Positions 1 through 7,101 of a DNA stretch of 64,000 bases are shown here, piece after piece. The position numbers and the translations under genes are program-made. The notes below the pieces were generated by a model that saw nothing but the letters and a program-made list of their open reading frames with translations, did not search any database and had not been told where the DNA came from. How positions within the stretch are numbered: the first letter of the stretch is position 1; every line of letters starts with the position of its first letter. Source of the DNA: Sphingobacterium corticibacter (GTDB taxonomy: Bacteria; Bacteroidota; Bacteroidia; Sphingobacteriales; Sphingobacteriaceae); NCBI RefSeq assembly GCF_003076635.1, contig NZ_QDKG01000003.1:248001-312000 (forward strand), read 5' to 3'.

Positions 1-336
1 AACTTCTTGATAGATGGAATCTTGTCCTGCGATCTTATCATCCTGATAAATTTGGCTAAGCGCACTTTCGTCCCCATCGTAACTCAAGGTAATTGTTTTG
101 CCTTGGTAGGCCGATACATCTGTGAAAACCCAATATTCTGGATCTCCATTCGCTAGGCGGATATTGAACTTCCGATCCTCCTGACCATCGACCAACATCT
201 TCATAACTTGCCGATCAACTTGCTGCGATATGGGGAAATTAATATAGCGTTTGGTCACTTTGATTTTGATGTCGGCTGCCTGCACGGAAAGTGCAAGACA
301 CAGGAAGGCAAGGGTACTGGAGGCTAGTTTATTCAT
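1..336 (-). CDS. GH32 levanase/fructan hydrolase, N-terminal part (DUF4980 domain), runs off window
   Basis: Partial gene: the ATG is at 334-336 on the minus strand and the reading frame stays open for 112 codons to the window edge. The product begins with a signal peptide (about residues 1-20, ending SVQA) and continues into a region matching the DUF4980 beta-sandwich that precedes GH32 catalytic domains in Bacteroidota levanases: RYINFPIS, a DG turn, FNIRLANGDPEYWVF, and the end motif IYQDDKIAGQDSIY. In that family the GH32 five-bladed propeller (WNDPNG motif) follows directly, but it lies outside the window. Predicted role: secreted or surface hydrolysis of beta-fructans. Domain identity comes from motif memory; the catalytic part is not seen. 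Confidence 0.85.
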   Translation of the reverse strand, partial: MNKLASSTLAFLCLALSVQAADIKIKVTKRYINFPISQQVDRQVMKMLVDGQEDRKFNIRLANGDPEYWVFTDVSAYQGKTITLSYDGDESALSQIYQDDKIAGQDSIYQEV

Positions 337-734
337 AAGGATAGCGTTCGTCACGAAAGGGTTTATGTACGTATTTATCAAAACTGCACATTTTCAGGAA
401 AGTTACCTATCATAATCGTCTCAATTTCGTGCAATATTCTATCAACCTACATACGGATCATCCAGTTTTTACTAATACTAGTCGTATGCTTTGGCATGAA
501 AGAACCCCTGTAAGAAATATATTTATTTCTATATTAAATTGTTTTTTGTTTTTGAAAGAATAATTATTAACTTAGGTGAAGCTTGAGAGGATGTAATACG
601 CTAGCCATAAGGGTATTGCTGTTACCACATACTGAACTTAGCGCGAAACTGAATAATGCAGCGGGGTAGCTGATCGTTGGTAAGCACACACACTATTAAT
701 TCAAATTAGTACGCCATTATTAAAATTAGATACG
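337..734. other. Divergent intergenic region between GH32 and encapsulin genes
   Basis: About 400 bases without a credible gene. It must hold the promoters of both the leftward fructanase and the rightward encapsulin operon. I find no perfect TAnnTTTG element on either strand. The one structure that stands out is a short perfect inverted repeat at 513-530 (listed separately). Confidence 0.6.
513..530. promoter_or_regulatory. Short perfect inverted repeat upstream of the encapsulin operon
   Basis: AGAAATA (513-519) and TATTTCT (524-530) are separated by four bases, giving an 18-base dyad. It lies about 205 bases upstream of the encapsulin start and about 180 bases upstream of the fructanase start. 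It could be an operator, but its composition is very AT-rich and chance is a real possibility. Confidence 0.3.
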
Positions 735-1661
735 ATGAGTGAACAATCAAAACAAGGGCAAACTGCATTAGGTGATGTAGCAGCAAGGCATTTAGCTATC
801 GCTACCAGAACCGCTCCGCAATTAGAAAGCATTTCGCCGAGATGGCTAGTGCATCTGTTGGAATGGATTCCGGTCGAATCAGGCGTGTTTCGCCTCAATA
901 AAGTGGTGGGCGAAGATAGCATCGAAGTGGATTGCTCCCGCAGGGATGAAAGCATCCTGCCACATACACATGTGGATTATGATGAGAATCCCCGAGAATA
1001 CAACCTCAGCGCGGTAAATACCTTGGTCGATGTGCATACACGCGTTTCAGACTTATACAGCAAACCGTACAATCAGATCAGCGAACAGCTCCGTCTTACG
1101 ATCGAAAAAATCAAAGAACGCCAAGAAAGTGAGTTAATAAACAACAAAGATTATGGTATTTTGAGCAATGTAGCGACCAAGCAGATTGTCAAGACCAGAG
1201 CGGGGGCGCCCACGCCCGACGATTTAGATGAGTTGCTGACCAAAGTATGGAAGCAACCCGGCTTTTTCTTATTGCATCCATTGGCTATCGCTGCTTTTGG
1301 TAGAGAATGTACGCGCCGTGGTGTGCCGCCGCCGACAGTTTCTTTGTTTGGCTCGCAGTTTCTGACTTGGCGTGGCGTGCCACTCATTCCAAGTGATAAG
1401 GTGCCCATTGTGAAAGGCAAAACTAAAGTGATCCTCATTAGAACGGGCGAATCGCGACAAGGTATTGTGGGGTTATTTCAGCCCAATTTGCCGGGCGAGC
1501 TGATCAGAGGATTGTCGGTCAAGTTTACTGGGATCAATGATAAGGCGATTGCTACGTATTTAATATCCCTGTATTGCTCTTTGGTGATTTTGGTGGATGA
1601 TGCGGTGGCGGTGTTAGAGAATGTAGATATCACCAACTACCACGAATACAATTATAAATAG
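735..1661 (+). CDS. Family 2A encapsulin nanocompartment shell protein
   Basis: 308 residues, the usual length for family 2A encapsulins (SrpI / MMPI-like proteins with the HK97 phage capsid fold). Nearly the whole chain follows the family pattern: DVAARHLAIATRT and PRWLVHLLEWIPVE near the N terminus, DESILPHTHVDY then NPREYNLSAVNTLVDVHTR, QLRLTIEKIKERQESELIN, GAPTPDDLDELLTKVWK, IAAFGRECTRRGVPPPTV, RGVPLIPSDKVP and GESRQGIVGL. Such shells self-assemble in the cytosol into icosahedral cages. No cyclic-nucleotide-binding insertion (the family 2B hallmark) is present. The next gene, 31 bases downstream, encodes the expected cargo. No good Shine-Dalgarno sequence is visible. The family 2A call is firm; sulfur storage is inferred from studied relatives. 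Confidence 0.96.
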   Translation: MSEQSKQGQTALGDVAARHLAIATRTAPQLESISPRWLVHLLEWIPVESGVFRLNKVVGEDSIEVDCSRRDESILPHTHVDYDENPREYNLSAVNTLVDVHTRVSDLYSKPYNQISEQLRLTIEKIKERQESELINNKDYGILSNVATKQIVKTRAGAPTPDDLDELLTKVWKQPGFFLLHPLAIAAFGRECTRRGVPPPTVSLFGSQFLTWRGVPLIPSDKVPIVKGKTKVILIRTGESRQGIVGLFQPNLPGELIRGLSVKFTGINDKAIATYLISLYCSLVILVDDAVAVLENVDITNYHEYNYK

Positions 1662-1692
1662 CACTGATGGCGTTAATAAATCGTAAATACAT

Positions 1693-3450
1693 ATGGCTAA
1701 CTCTCCAAGTGATTTCGAAAAATTCTTAACTGCCGAAGCAAATAGGTACTTCAATGAGCTACCAACTGGTTCTCCGAAAAACGGGATGCCTGATGTAAAA
1801 GCGCCGGAGGTACTGCTACAGTCGCATGATGAAAAGCTGATTAACGTGAGCGATATCTCTGAGCCATTGCAGGCAAGACCAAGTCCGGAAACGATACAAT
1901 GGACTAGTGATTTCGAAGATGTCGCGAATCAAGTGAATCCGACTGCTGGTGCAACGACGCATCATAGACCATCGTATGTAGGCCATGGAAATACGGGACT
2001 CGCAGATCCATTTGCTTTGAAACTTCCTTTTCAAGAAACCTACGAGCAACCAATCTGGCATTTAGCCGAAAGCTTGAAGAGAATTGATTCGGTCGGGCAG
2101 GCATCGTCGTTGCAGAAAGCAAGTCCGGAGACTGCTTTCTATTTCTTAACGCAGGAAGTCGCGAAGCATGTGCCCGCTAGCGGTGCTACACATAGTAATC
2201 AGCGAAAACCAACCACAACGTCGGAATTTGATGTGCACGCCATCCGGAATGACTTTCCTATTTTGCGGGAAAGTATCCGCGGTCACCAATTAATATGGTT
2301 GGATAATGCAGCGACCACTCAAAAGCCACAGGTCGTGATTGATCGAATAGCGAACTTTTATACCCACGAAAACTCTAATATCCATCGTGCGGCGCACGAA
2401 CTAGCTGCGCGATCCACAGATGCATACGAAGATGCTCGCAATGTGGTGAAAGACTTTTTGCATGCACGATCTGTCAACGAAATCGTCTTCACGCGTGGCA
2501 CAACGGAAGCTATTAATTTGGTCGCTAGTACGTGGGGCGAGGAAAATTTAGGGCCACAAGATGAGGTTATTCTTAGCAACTTAGAGCATCATGCGAACAT
2601 TGTGCCTTGGCAACTCCTAAGTAAGCGTAAGGGTTTTAAGATTCGGGTGATTCCAGTCGATGATGATGGCAACTTGCTTGTCGAGGAGTATGTAAAGTTG
2701 CTGAATCTTAATACCAAATTAGTGGCGTTCACGCATGTTAGCAATGCCTTGGGAACGGTGACACCGGCCAAACGCATCATCGATCTGGCGCATCAGGCTG
2801 GAGCAAAAGTGCTATTGGATGGTGCGCAGTCGGTATCGCATATTGCTATCGATTTACAAGATCTCAATCCAGACTTCTTTGTGTTTTCTGGACATAAAAT
2901 CTTTGGTCCTACGGGAATTGGAGTACTTTATGGTAAAGAAGAATTACTCAACGCCATTCCGCCTTACCAAGGCGGTGGCAATATGATTAAAGATGTTCGT
3001 TTTGAGCATACCACCTTCCATGACGCGCCCAATAAGTTTGAAGCCGGCACAGGCAATATTGCAGATGCGGTGGGATTAGGTGCTGCCTTGAGATATGTTC
3101 AAGGTATCGGACTGCCCGCTATTTGCCAGTACGAACATGAGTTGTTGCAATACGCTACCAAGTTACTACGACAAGTTCCCGGCGTGACGTTAATTGGTAC
3201 AGCGCGAGAGAAAGCCAGTGTACTTTCTTTTACGCTGAAAGGCATAAGTAATGAAGCGGTGGGAGTGGCGCTCAATGATGTGGGTATTGCAGTACGCACA
3301 GGACATCATTGCGCACAGCCTATTCTTCGCCGACTCGGATATGAATCTTCTGTTCGGCCGTCAATTGCTTTCTACAATACGCATCGGGAGATTGATATTT
3401 TAGTAAATACCATAGAAAAGATAGTTTGGCAGGGTAGACGTTCTTACTAA
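1693..3450 (+). CDS. Cysteine desulfurase (SufS-like), encapsulin cargo with N-terminal targeting extension
   Basis: 585 residues, far longer than a standalone SufS (about 405). Residues 1 to about 180 are a low-complexity, Pro/Ser-rich, probably disordered extension with short conserved-looking islands (PSYVGHGNTGLADPFA near 93-108, AFYFLTQEVAKHVP near 148-161), as expected for the encapsulation domain of family 2A cargo. The PLP type I fold follows: DNAATTQKP (204-212), LEHH with His300, SGHK with PLP lysine 402, and RTGHHCAQP with catalytic Cys540. It takes sulfur from L-cysteine, giving alanine and an enzyme persulfide; in characterised systems the sulfur builds up inside the shell as elemental sulfur. 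It is probably cotranscribed with the shell gene. It is distinct from a housekeeping SufS because no suf genes lie nearby. Confidence 0.95.
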   Translation: MANSPSDFEKFLTAEANRYFNELPTGSPKNGMPDVKAPEVLLQSHDEKLINVSDISEPLQARPSPETIQWTSDFEDVANQVNPTAGATTHHRPSYVGHGNTGLADPFALKLPFQETYEQPIWHLAESLKRIDSVGQASSLQKASPETAFYFLTQEVAKHVPASGATHSNQRKPTTTSEFDVHAIRNDFPILRESIRGHQLIWLDNAATTQKPQVVIDRIANFYTHENSNIHRAAHELAARSTDAYEDARNVVKDFLHARSVNEIVFTRGTTEAINLVASTWGEENLGPQDEVILSNLEHHANIVPWQLLSKRKGFKIRVIPVDDDGNLLVEEYVKLLNLNTKLVAFTHVSNALGTVTPAKRIIDLAHQAGAKVLLDGAQSVSHIAIDLQDLNPDFFVFSGHKIFGPTGIGVLYGKEELLNAIPPYQGGGNMIKDVRFEHTTFHDAPNKFEAGTGNIADAVGLGAALRYVQGIGLPAICQYEHELLQYATKLLRQVPGVTLIGTAREKASVLSFTLKGISNEAVGVALNDVGIAVRTGHHCAQPILRRLGYESSVRPSIAFYNTHREIDILVNTIEKIVWQGRRSY

Positions 3451-3470
3451 TAAGAAGAATATTTTCTAAC

Positions 3471-3495
3471 TTGATCAGCAAACAGGCCTGATCAA
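3471..3495. promoter_or_regulatory. Stem-loop between cargo and DUF4395 genes
   Basis: TTGATCAG (3471-3478) and CTGATCAA (3488-3495) form a perfect 8-base inverted repeat with a 9-base loop, 18 bases before the DUF4395 start and 20 after the desulfurase stop. No T-tract follows, so a simple terminator is unlikely; an intercistronic processing or attenuation structure or a protein-binding dyad is possible. Confidence 0.45.
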
Positions 3496-3513
3496 ATTAA
3501 AAAGATAGAAAAT

Positions 3514-3960
3514 ATGGGAGCAGTAAATGATAATGCAAAAAGGCTGTACGGTGATGCGGGAGTGATCCGATTAATTGCTGCGCAGGTATTGGTGTTGAGC
3601 ATCTTGGCCTTATGGTCTGGATCACAGATTGTGATGGGCTTTCTAGTGATTGATTTTGCGATAAGGGCTTTTACGTATAGTATGTCACCACTAAAATGGT
3701 CTGCACAGAAGTTATCCAAAGGTCTCGGCAATACGCCGCGGCCTATCTTTTTGCCGCCCAAACGCTTTGCTGCCTTGTTGGGATTTATCTTTTCTACCTC
3801 GTGGTTGCTCTTTCTTTTGCTAAGCTGGCCAGTGGCCACTTTGGTTATTGGGGTTACCCTAATCGTAGCAGCCTCGCTTGAAGCATTTTTTGAAATTTGT
3901 TTAGGTTGCTATGTATACAATTGGGTCGTTTCTCCCTTGATGCAACGGCTAAAAAGTTAA
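3514..3960 (+). CDS. DUF4395 family membrane protein
   Basis: 148 residues with about four hydrophobic segments (near 20-34, 40-52, 84-104 and 108-128) and the family's typical opening: a short soluble start, then VIRLIAAQVLVLSILALW and a second segment ending DFAIRAFT. DUF4395 proteins are small inner membrane proteins often found beside or fused to rhodanese and thioredoxin-like proteins, so sulfur or thiol handling is a reasonable guess. It lies 63 bases downstream of the encapsulin cargo gene on the same strand and probably shares its transcript, although a stem-loop sits between them. Its biochemical function is unknown. Confidence 0.8.
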   Translation: MGAVNDNAKRLYGDAGVIRLIAAQVLVLSILALWSGSQIVMGFLVIDFAIRAFTYSMSPLKWSAQKLSKGLGNTPRPIFLPPKRFAALLGFIFSTSWLLFLLLSWPVATLVIGVTLIVAASLEAFFEICLGCYVYNWVVSPLMQRLKS

Positions 3961-3992
3961 AGACTTTTATTTTCTGAGATGACCATCTACTT

Positions 3993-4931
3993 TTAATTTC
4001 CTTTTACGATGTGCAGCAGCGTTTCTGTGAAAGCACCACGCTGATCAACAAAAGGATAATGTGAGCAATTATCGATCGTAAAAAAAGCATCTTGTCCAAC
4101 TAGAGTTTGCAGATCCGCGATCTGTTTTTTAGAGAAAATACCATCTTGAAGACCGTAGATACCCGAAAGACGGACACCCGATTGTTTTATTTTTTGTAGT
4201 GTTCGTTTGGTGTCTATGTTTACACGTGTTTCATTCTTGTAGAATAATAACGGTGCTTCATCATTGCGGATATTGTCTTTCCCAAAAACACTATGTTCGT
4301 AAGCATCACGCAGCGCAATGGATTCGGGTGTAGGATTTGGCATACTGAAAAAGCGAAAATGAGAGGCTATTTCATAGGTTTTTTTGCGATAATCAGCCGT
4401 GTTCGTATCCAAATTTTTAATTTCCCCAATCTTATTCAATGCAGCCGTATCATTCGCCTTATTGGCCAATACAGTGCAGCTATCCAATATGTGGTCGTAG
4501 CTTTCCTGTTGAGCGAACAAAGCGCCTACTGAAACGAGATTTTCTACCTTTTTGGGATGCGCTTCGGTATATAGCGTCGCGACCAATCCGCCAAAGCTAT
4601 GCCCAATCAAGCTAAAGCGTTTCAAATGATATTGCTTGGTGATTTTATTGATATCCTGCAATGCTTCTTGAAATGTAAGGGTGGCCTTTGGATCTCCAGA
4701 GCGACCTTCTCCGCGGCGATCATATACTATGACATACAATCCTTGTTCAGCCAAATGTTCTGCTGCCGTACCTTCAAACAAAGTGGAGTTGCCGCGTGGG
4801 CCACCATGTATGTAAATAACTGCGGGATCAGTTCTATTCCCATAAGCTTTGCTGTACAAAGTTTGGGCAGCAGTCTTTGATAAACCAAAACATACGCAGA
4901 ATAAGCTCAATAATAGGGAGTGAAGGGCCAT
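3993..4931 (-). CDS. Secreted alpha/beta hydrolase (proline iminopeptidase-like)
   Basis: 312 residues. The N-terminal signal peptide (about 1-22, ending TAAQ) points to export. The alpha/beta hydrolase core shows the oxyanion motif HGGPRG (42-47), the arginine-rich stretch YDRRGEGRS, the nucleophile elbow GHSFGG with Ser112, and a C-terminal NCSHYPF that supplies the catalytic histidine. HGGP with GHSFGG is typical of the prolyl aminopeptidase/S33 branch, but substrate cannot be decided from motifs. It ends close to and convergent with the DUF4395 gene. A TATATTTG element lies 58 bases upstream, so it may have its own promoter although another hydrolase gene precedes it on the same strand. 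Confidence 0.8.
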   Translation of the reverse strand: MALHSLLLSLFCVCFGLSKTAAQTLYSKAYGNRTDPAVIYIHGGPRGNSTLFEGTAAEHLAEQGLYVIVYDRRGEGRSGDPKATLTFQEALQDINKITKQYHLKRFSLIGHSFGGLVATLYTEAHPKKVENLVSVGALFAQQESYDHILDSCTVLANKANDTAALNKIGEIKNLDTNTADYRKKTYEIASHFRFFSMPNPTPESIALRDAYEHSVFGKDNIRNDEAPLLFYKNETRVNIDTKRTLQKIKQSGVRLSGIYGLQDGIFSKKQIADLQTLVGQDAFFTIDNCSHYPFVDQRGAFTETLLHIVKGN

Positions 4932-4988
4932 AAAATGGAATGGATAATAATGTTTTATGATTATAGATTAATATAGCAATCAAGTATA

Positions 4989-4996
4989 CAAATATA
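4989..4996 (-). promoter_or_regulatory. Candidate -7 promoter element (TATATTTG) for the hydrolase gene ending at 3993
   Basis: A perfect match to the Bacteroidota TAnnTTTG element on the minus strand, 58 bases upstream of the hydrolase start and just past the stop codon of the preceding gene. No TTG -33 element with the usual 17-23 base spacing was found, so this is a partial match. Confidence 0.4.
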
Positions 4997-4998
4997 CA

Positions 4999-5772
4999 CT
5001 AGTCATTCAAGTATTGATGCACTAAGTCTAATATCACTTTTCTTTCCTCAGCGTTGGCATCATCATCCATATTGCTGTGGTTAATGTTCGTAAATTGTAT
5101 TTTTATGGCAAATTGGGTGGCTTCATGATCACTAGGAAGAACTCCCGCATCTGCTGGATAATCGTTCGATCTAATCGTATATATCCTAGGACTAGCTACG
5201 CGTGGCAATGGCATCCGTCGATTGTCAAGTGAGATCACTTTTTGAATCATTTCCGGATGTTGATGCGCAAAGAGTACCGACATATCACCACCATTGGAAT
5301 GGCCAATCAACTTAACGTGATCGAAATCCAGCTTCTTGTTGGTCTTTTTCAATTCTGTTAGCACAAAGTGAATGTTTTCCATGCCACGGCGCCAATGCGG
5401 CATTCGATTTTCCATTATATTTCCTTCCGTAGCAATCAAATCGTCGGTGGGCAATTCGTGCTGAATGCTCACTACATAATAACCATCTTCAGCTAAGGAA
5501 TTCGCAAGATAACTGTATAGCAAATAATCACCACCTCGGTTCATCCCATAACCATGGCTAATGATTACTATTTTTTGCGCACTAGATCTAGTCTTTTTAC
5601 TGTTGGTGTAATAGGCTACGGGAATGTGACGATGACGACTAACGTCGAATAGCTCTTCTGCCAATACGGAGACCGAATTGGTTGTAGTTGCGCTTGTTAA
5701 TGCGTTTCTCTTCGTTGCACAACTGTTTAGTAACATCAGTAAGCTGATCAATCCGCACAAATAGATTTTCAT
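4999..5772 (-). CDS. Alpha/beta hydrolase lipoprotein
   Basis: 257 residues. A type II signal peptide with lipobox LNSC places the lipidated cysteine at residue 18. An alpha/beta hydrolase core follows: ISHGYG oxyanion region near 71-76, nucleophile elbow GHSNGG with Ser159, and NINHSNMDDD near the C terminus carrying a plausible catalytic histidine. The fold resembles chlorophyllase/dienelactone-hydrolase-like serine hydrolases; the substrate is unknown. Its ATG overlaps the TGA of the upstream VOC gene (ATGA at 5769-5772), so the two are translationally coupled. Confidence 0.75.
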   Translation of the reverse strand: MKIYLCGLISLLMLLNSCATKRNALTSATTTNSVSVLAEELFDVSRHRHIPVAYYTNSKKTRSSAQKIVIISHGYGMNRGGDYLLYSYLANSLAEDGYYVVSIQHELPTDDLIATEGNIMENRMPHWRRGMENIHFVLTELKKTNKKLDFDHVKLIGHSNGGDMSVLFAHQHPEMIQKVISLDNRRMPLPRVASPRIYTIRSNDYPADAGVLPSDHEATQFAIKIQFTNINHSNMDDDANAEERKVILDLVHQYLND

Positions 5773-6455
5773 AATTTAATAGTTTTTAACTCGACGATCT
5801 GTCCATCAATATAGTCAAAACTGTACTCACTGCCTTTGTTTTCAAATACGATGGAGAATGGCGCGCGCTGTATATTGATATCGGTTGGAAACCAAATATC
5901 TTTTTTGCGGTAGTTGGGTAATAAGAATAGTCCTTCTTCTGATCCGCTAGCACCAAATCGTTCCATATCTCCGCGCCATAATGGAATACCACAGGTGTTT
6001 TGTAACTCCTTTACCGAAAATATGATATCGTCTGTCGGCATTCCAATCTCATTGACACAAAGTAAATCCGATAATCGAAAGGGTGAGGTGGAGGTATTGT
6101 CCAAATCGTGCCGTACAATACATTCTGCAATATTACCTGCGCCGTCATAGAAGTAAAAGGAGTGCGCATTCCATGTCTCGAAAAAAGTTATTTTTTCATT
6201 ACCTCCCGTATCGATGATGTCCACTTTGGCTTCCATCCATTCCAACGCTTCTTCTAGTTTATTGCTGGGTATCAGGAAGCAATAATGATACAGATGCGCT
6301 TCTGCACTGGCTCGAAATTCAATTGTGGTCCAACCAACTTGCACACTGAATGCATTTTCAGACTCTTCGTCTATAACGAAGCCCAATACATTTTGGTAAA
6401 AATGCTTCTGCTCGGATAGGCGATTTGTATGTAGTATTAGATGTTTAATCTTCAT
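5769..6455 (-). CDS. VOC superfamily (glyoxalase/dioxygenase-like) protein
   Basis: 228 residues. The N-terminal half is a typical VOC module: IKHLILHTNRLSEQKHFYQNVLGF, a central YHYCFLIP strand, and FYFYDGAGNIAEC ending in the position of the metal-ligand glutamate. The second half (about 130-228) looks like a degenerate second module. These are cytosolic metal-dependent enzymes such as glyoxalases, extradiol dioxygenases and resistance proteins; nothing here fixes the reaction. It overlaps the next hydrolase gene by four bases and follows the transglutaminase-like gene by 8 bases, forming a three-gene unit. Confidence 0.75.
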   Translation of the reverse strand: MKIKHLILHTNRLSEQKHFYQNVLGFVIDEESENAFSVQVGWTTIEFRASAEAHLYHYCFLIPSNKLEEALEWMEAKVDIIDTGGNEKITFFETWNAHSFYFYDGAGNIAECIVRHDLDNTSTSPFRLSDLLCVNEIGMPTDDIIFSVKELQNTCGIPLWRGDMERFGASGSEEGLFLLPNYRKKDIWFPTDINIQRAPFSIVFENKGSEYSFDYIDGQIVELKTIKL

Positions 6456-6463
6456 TCTCGATT

Positions 6464-7039
6464 TTAATTATCACTTAAGTCCGCAATACATTGTTCTCTA
6501 ATCTGCCATAGCTCTTCCAAAGAAAATGGAATTTCTGGCCTTTCCCATAGCCATTCTTGCAAAAAATCACGATGTATCTCAACTTTTCGCAGATGCACAT
6601 CGTCAGGTTTGATCTCTATCTCGTACATTAAGTCATCGAGAAAATCTTCTGGAGCGGCATTTTCTCTCGTAAAATCAAAATAGTTTTGGTCGTATTTCAA
6701 ATAAGTATGTGCTTCAGGAATGTACTCCAATCCATACTTAAAAAGTGTCGATCCAATCTTGGGCGTATTGAGCGCGTTCATTTTAAATATGCCTAACATC
6801 AGCGCAAAGCCAGCCAAGTTATTTTCTACCGTTAGCCGTTTTAACACCGCGTGCTTGGTACTACAAGTACCTTTATTATCATTGAAAACACATAGCAAAT
6901 TAGATTTGTCGCTATTGCGTCCGTAGAGTAAATGACGGATAAATTCACAAGCTCCGTGAAAGGTCTTTATTTCCCGATTTAAAAATGCAGCGGAAATTTC
7001 TCCTTTGGCTACGATATTGAAGTCAGGCAATATTATCAT
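6464..7039 (-). CDS. Uncharacterised protein with transglutaminase-like Cys-His-Asp pattern
   Basis: 191 residues, no signal peptide or membrane segment. I do not recognise a named family. The order GTCSTKHAVL (Cys59), PEAHTYL (His111) and YFDFTREN (Asp122) matches the Cys-His-Asp spacing of transglutaminase-like cysteine hydrolases, where Cys starts a helix and His and Asp sit on neighbouring strands. This is inference from motif order only. The gene is first in a close-packed set with a VOC protein and a lipoprotein hydrolase. It follows the MGH1-type glycosidase gene by 62 bases. Confidence 0.6.
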   Translation of the reverse strand: MIILPDFNIVAKGEISAAFLNREIKTFHGACEFIRHLLYGRNSDKSNLLCVFNDNKGTCSTKHAVLKRLTVENNLAGFALMLGIFKMNALNTPKIGSTLFKYGLEYIPEAHTYLKYDQNYFDFTRENAAPEDFLDDLMYEIEIKPDDVHLRKVEIHRDFLQEWLWERPEIPFSLEELWQIREQCIADLSDN

Positions 7040-7101
7040 CTTTCAAAAGTGATTCGGTCTCCATCTGTGTCAAAAATGCTTTGAATTTGTAATGTCTTTG
7101 A

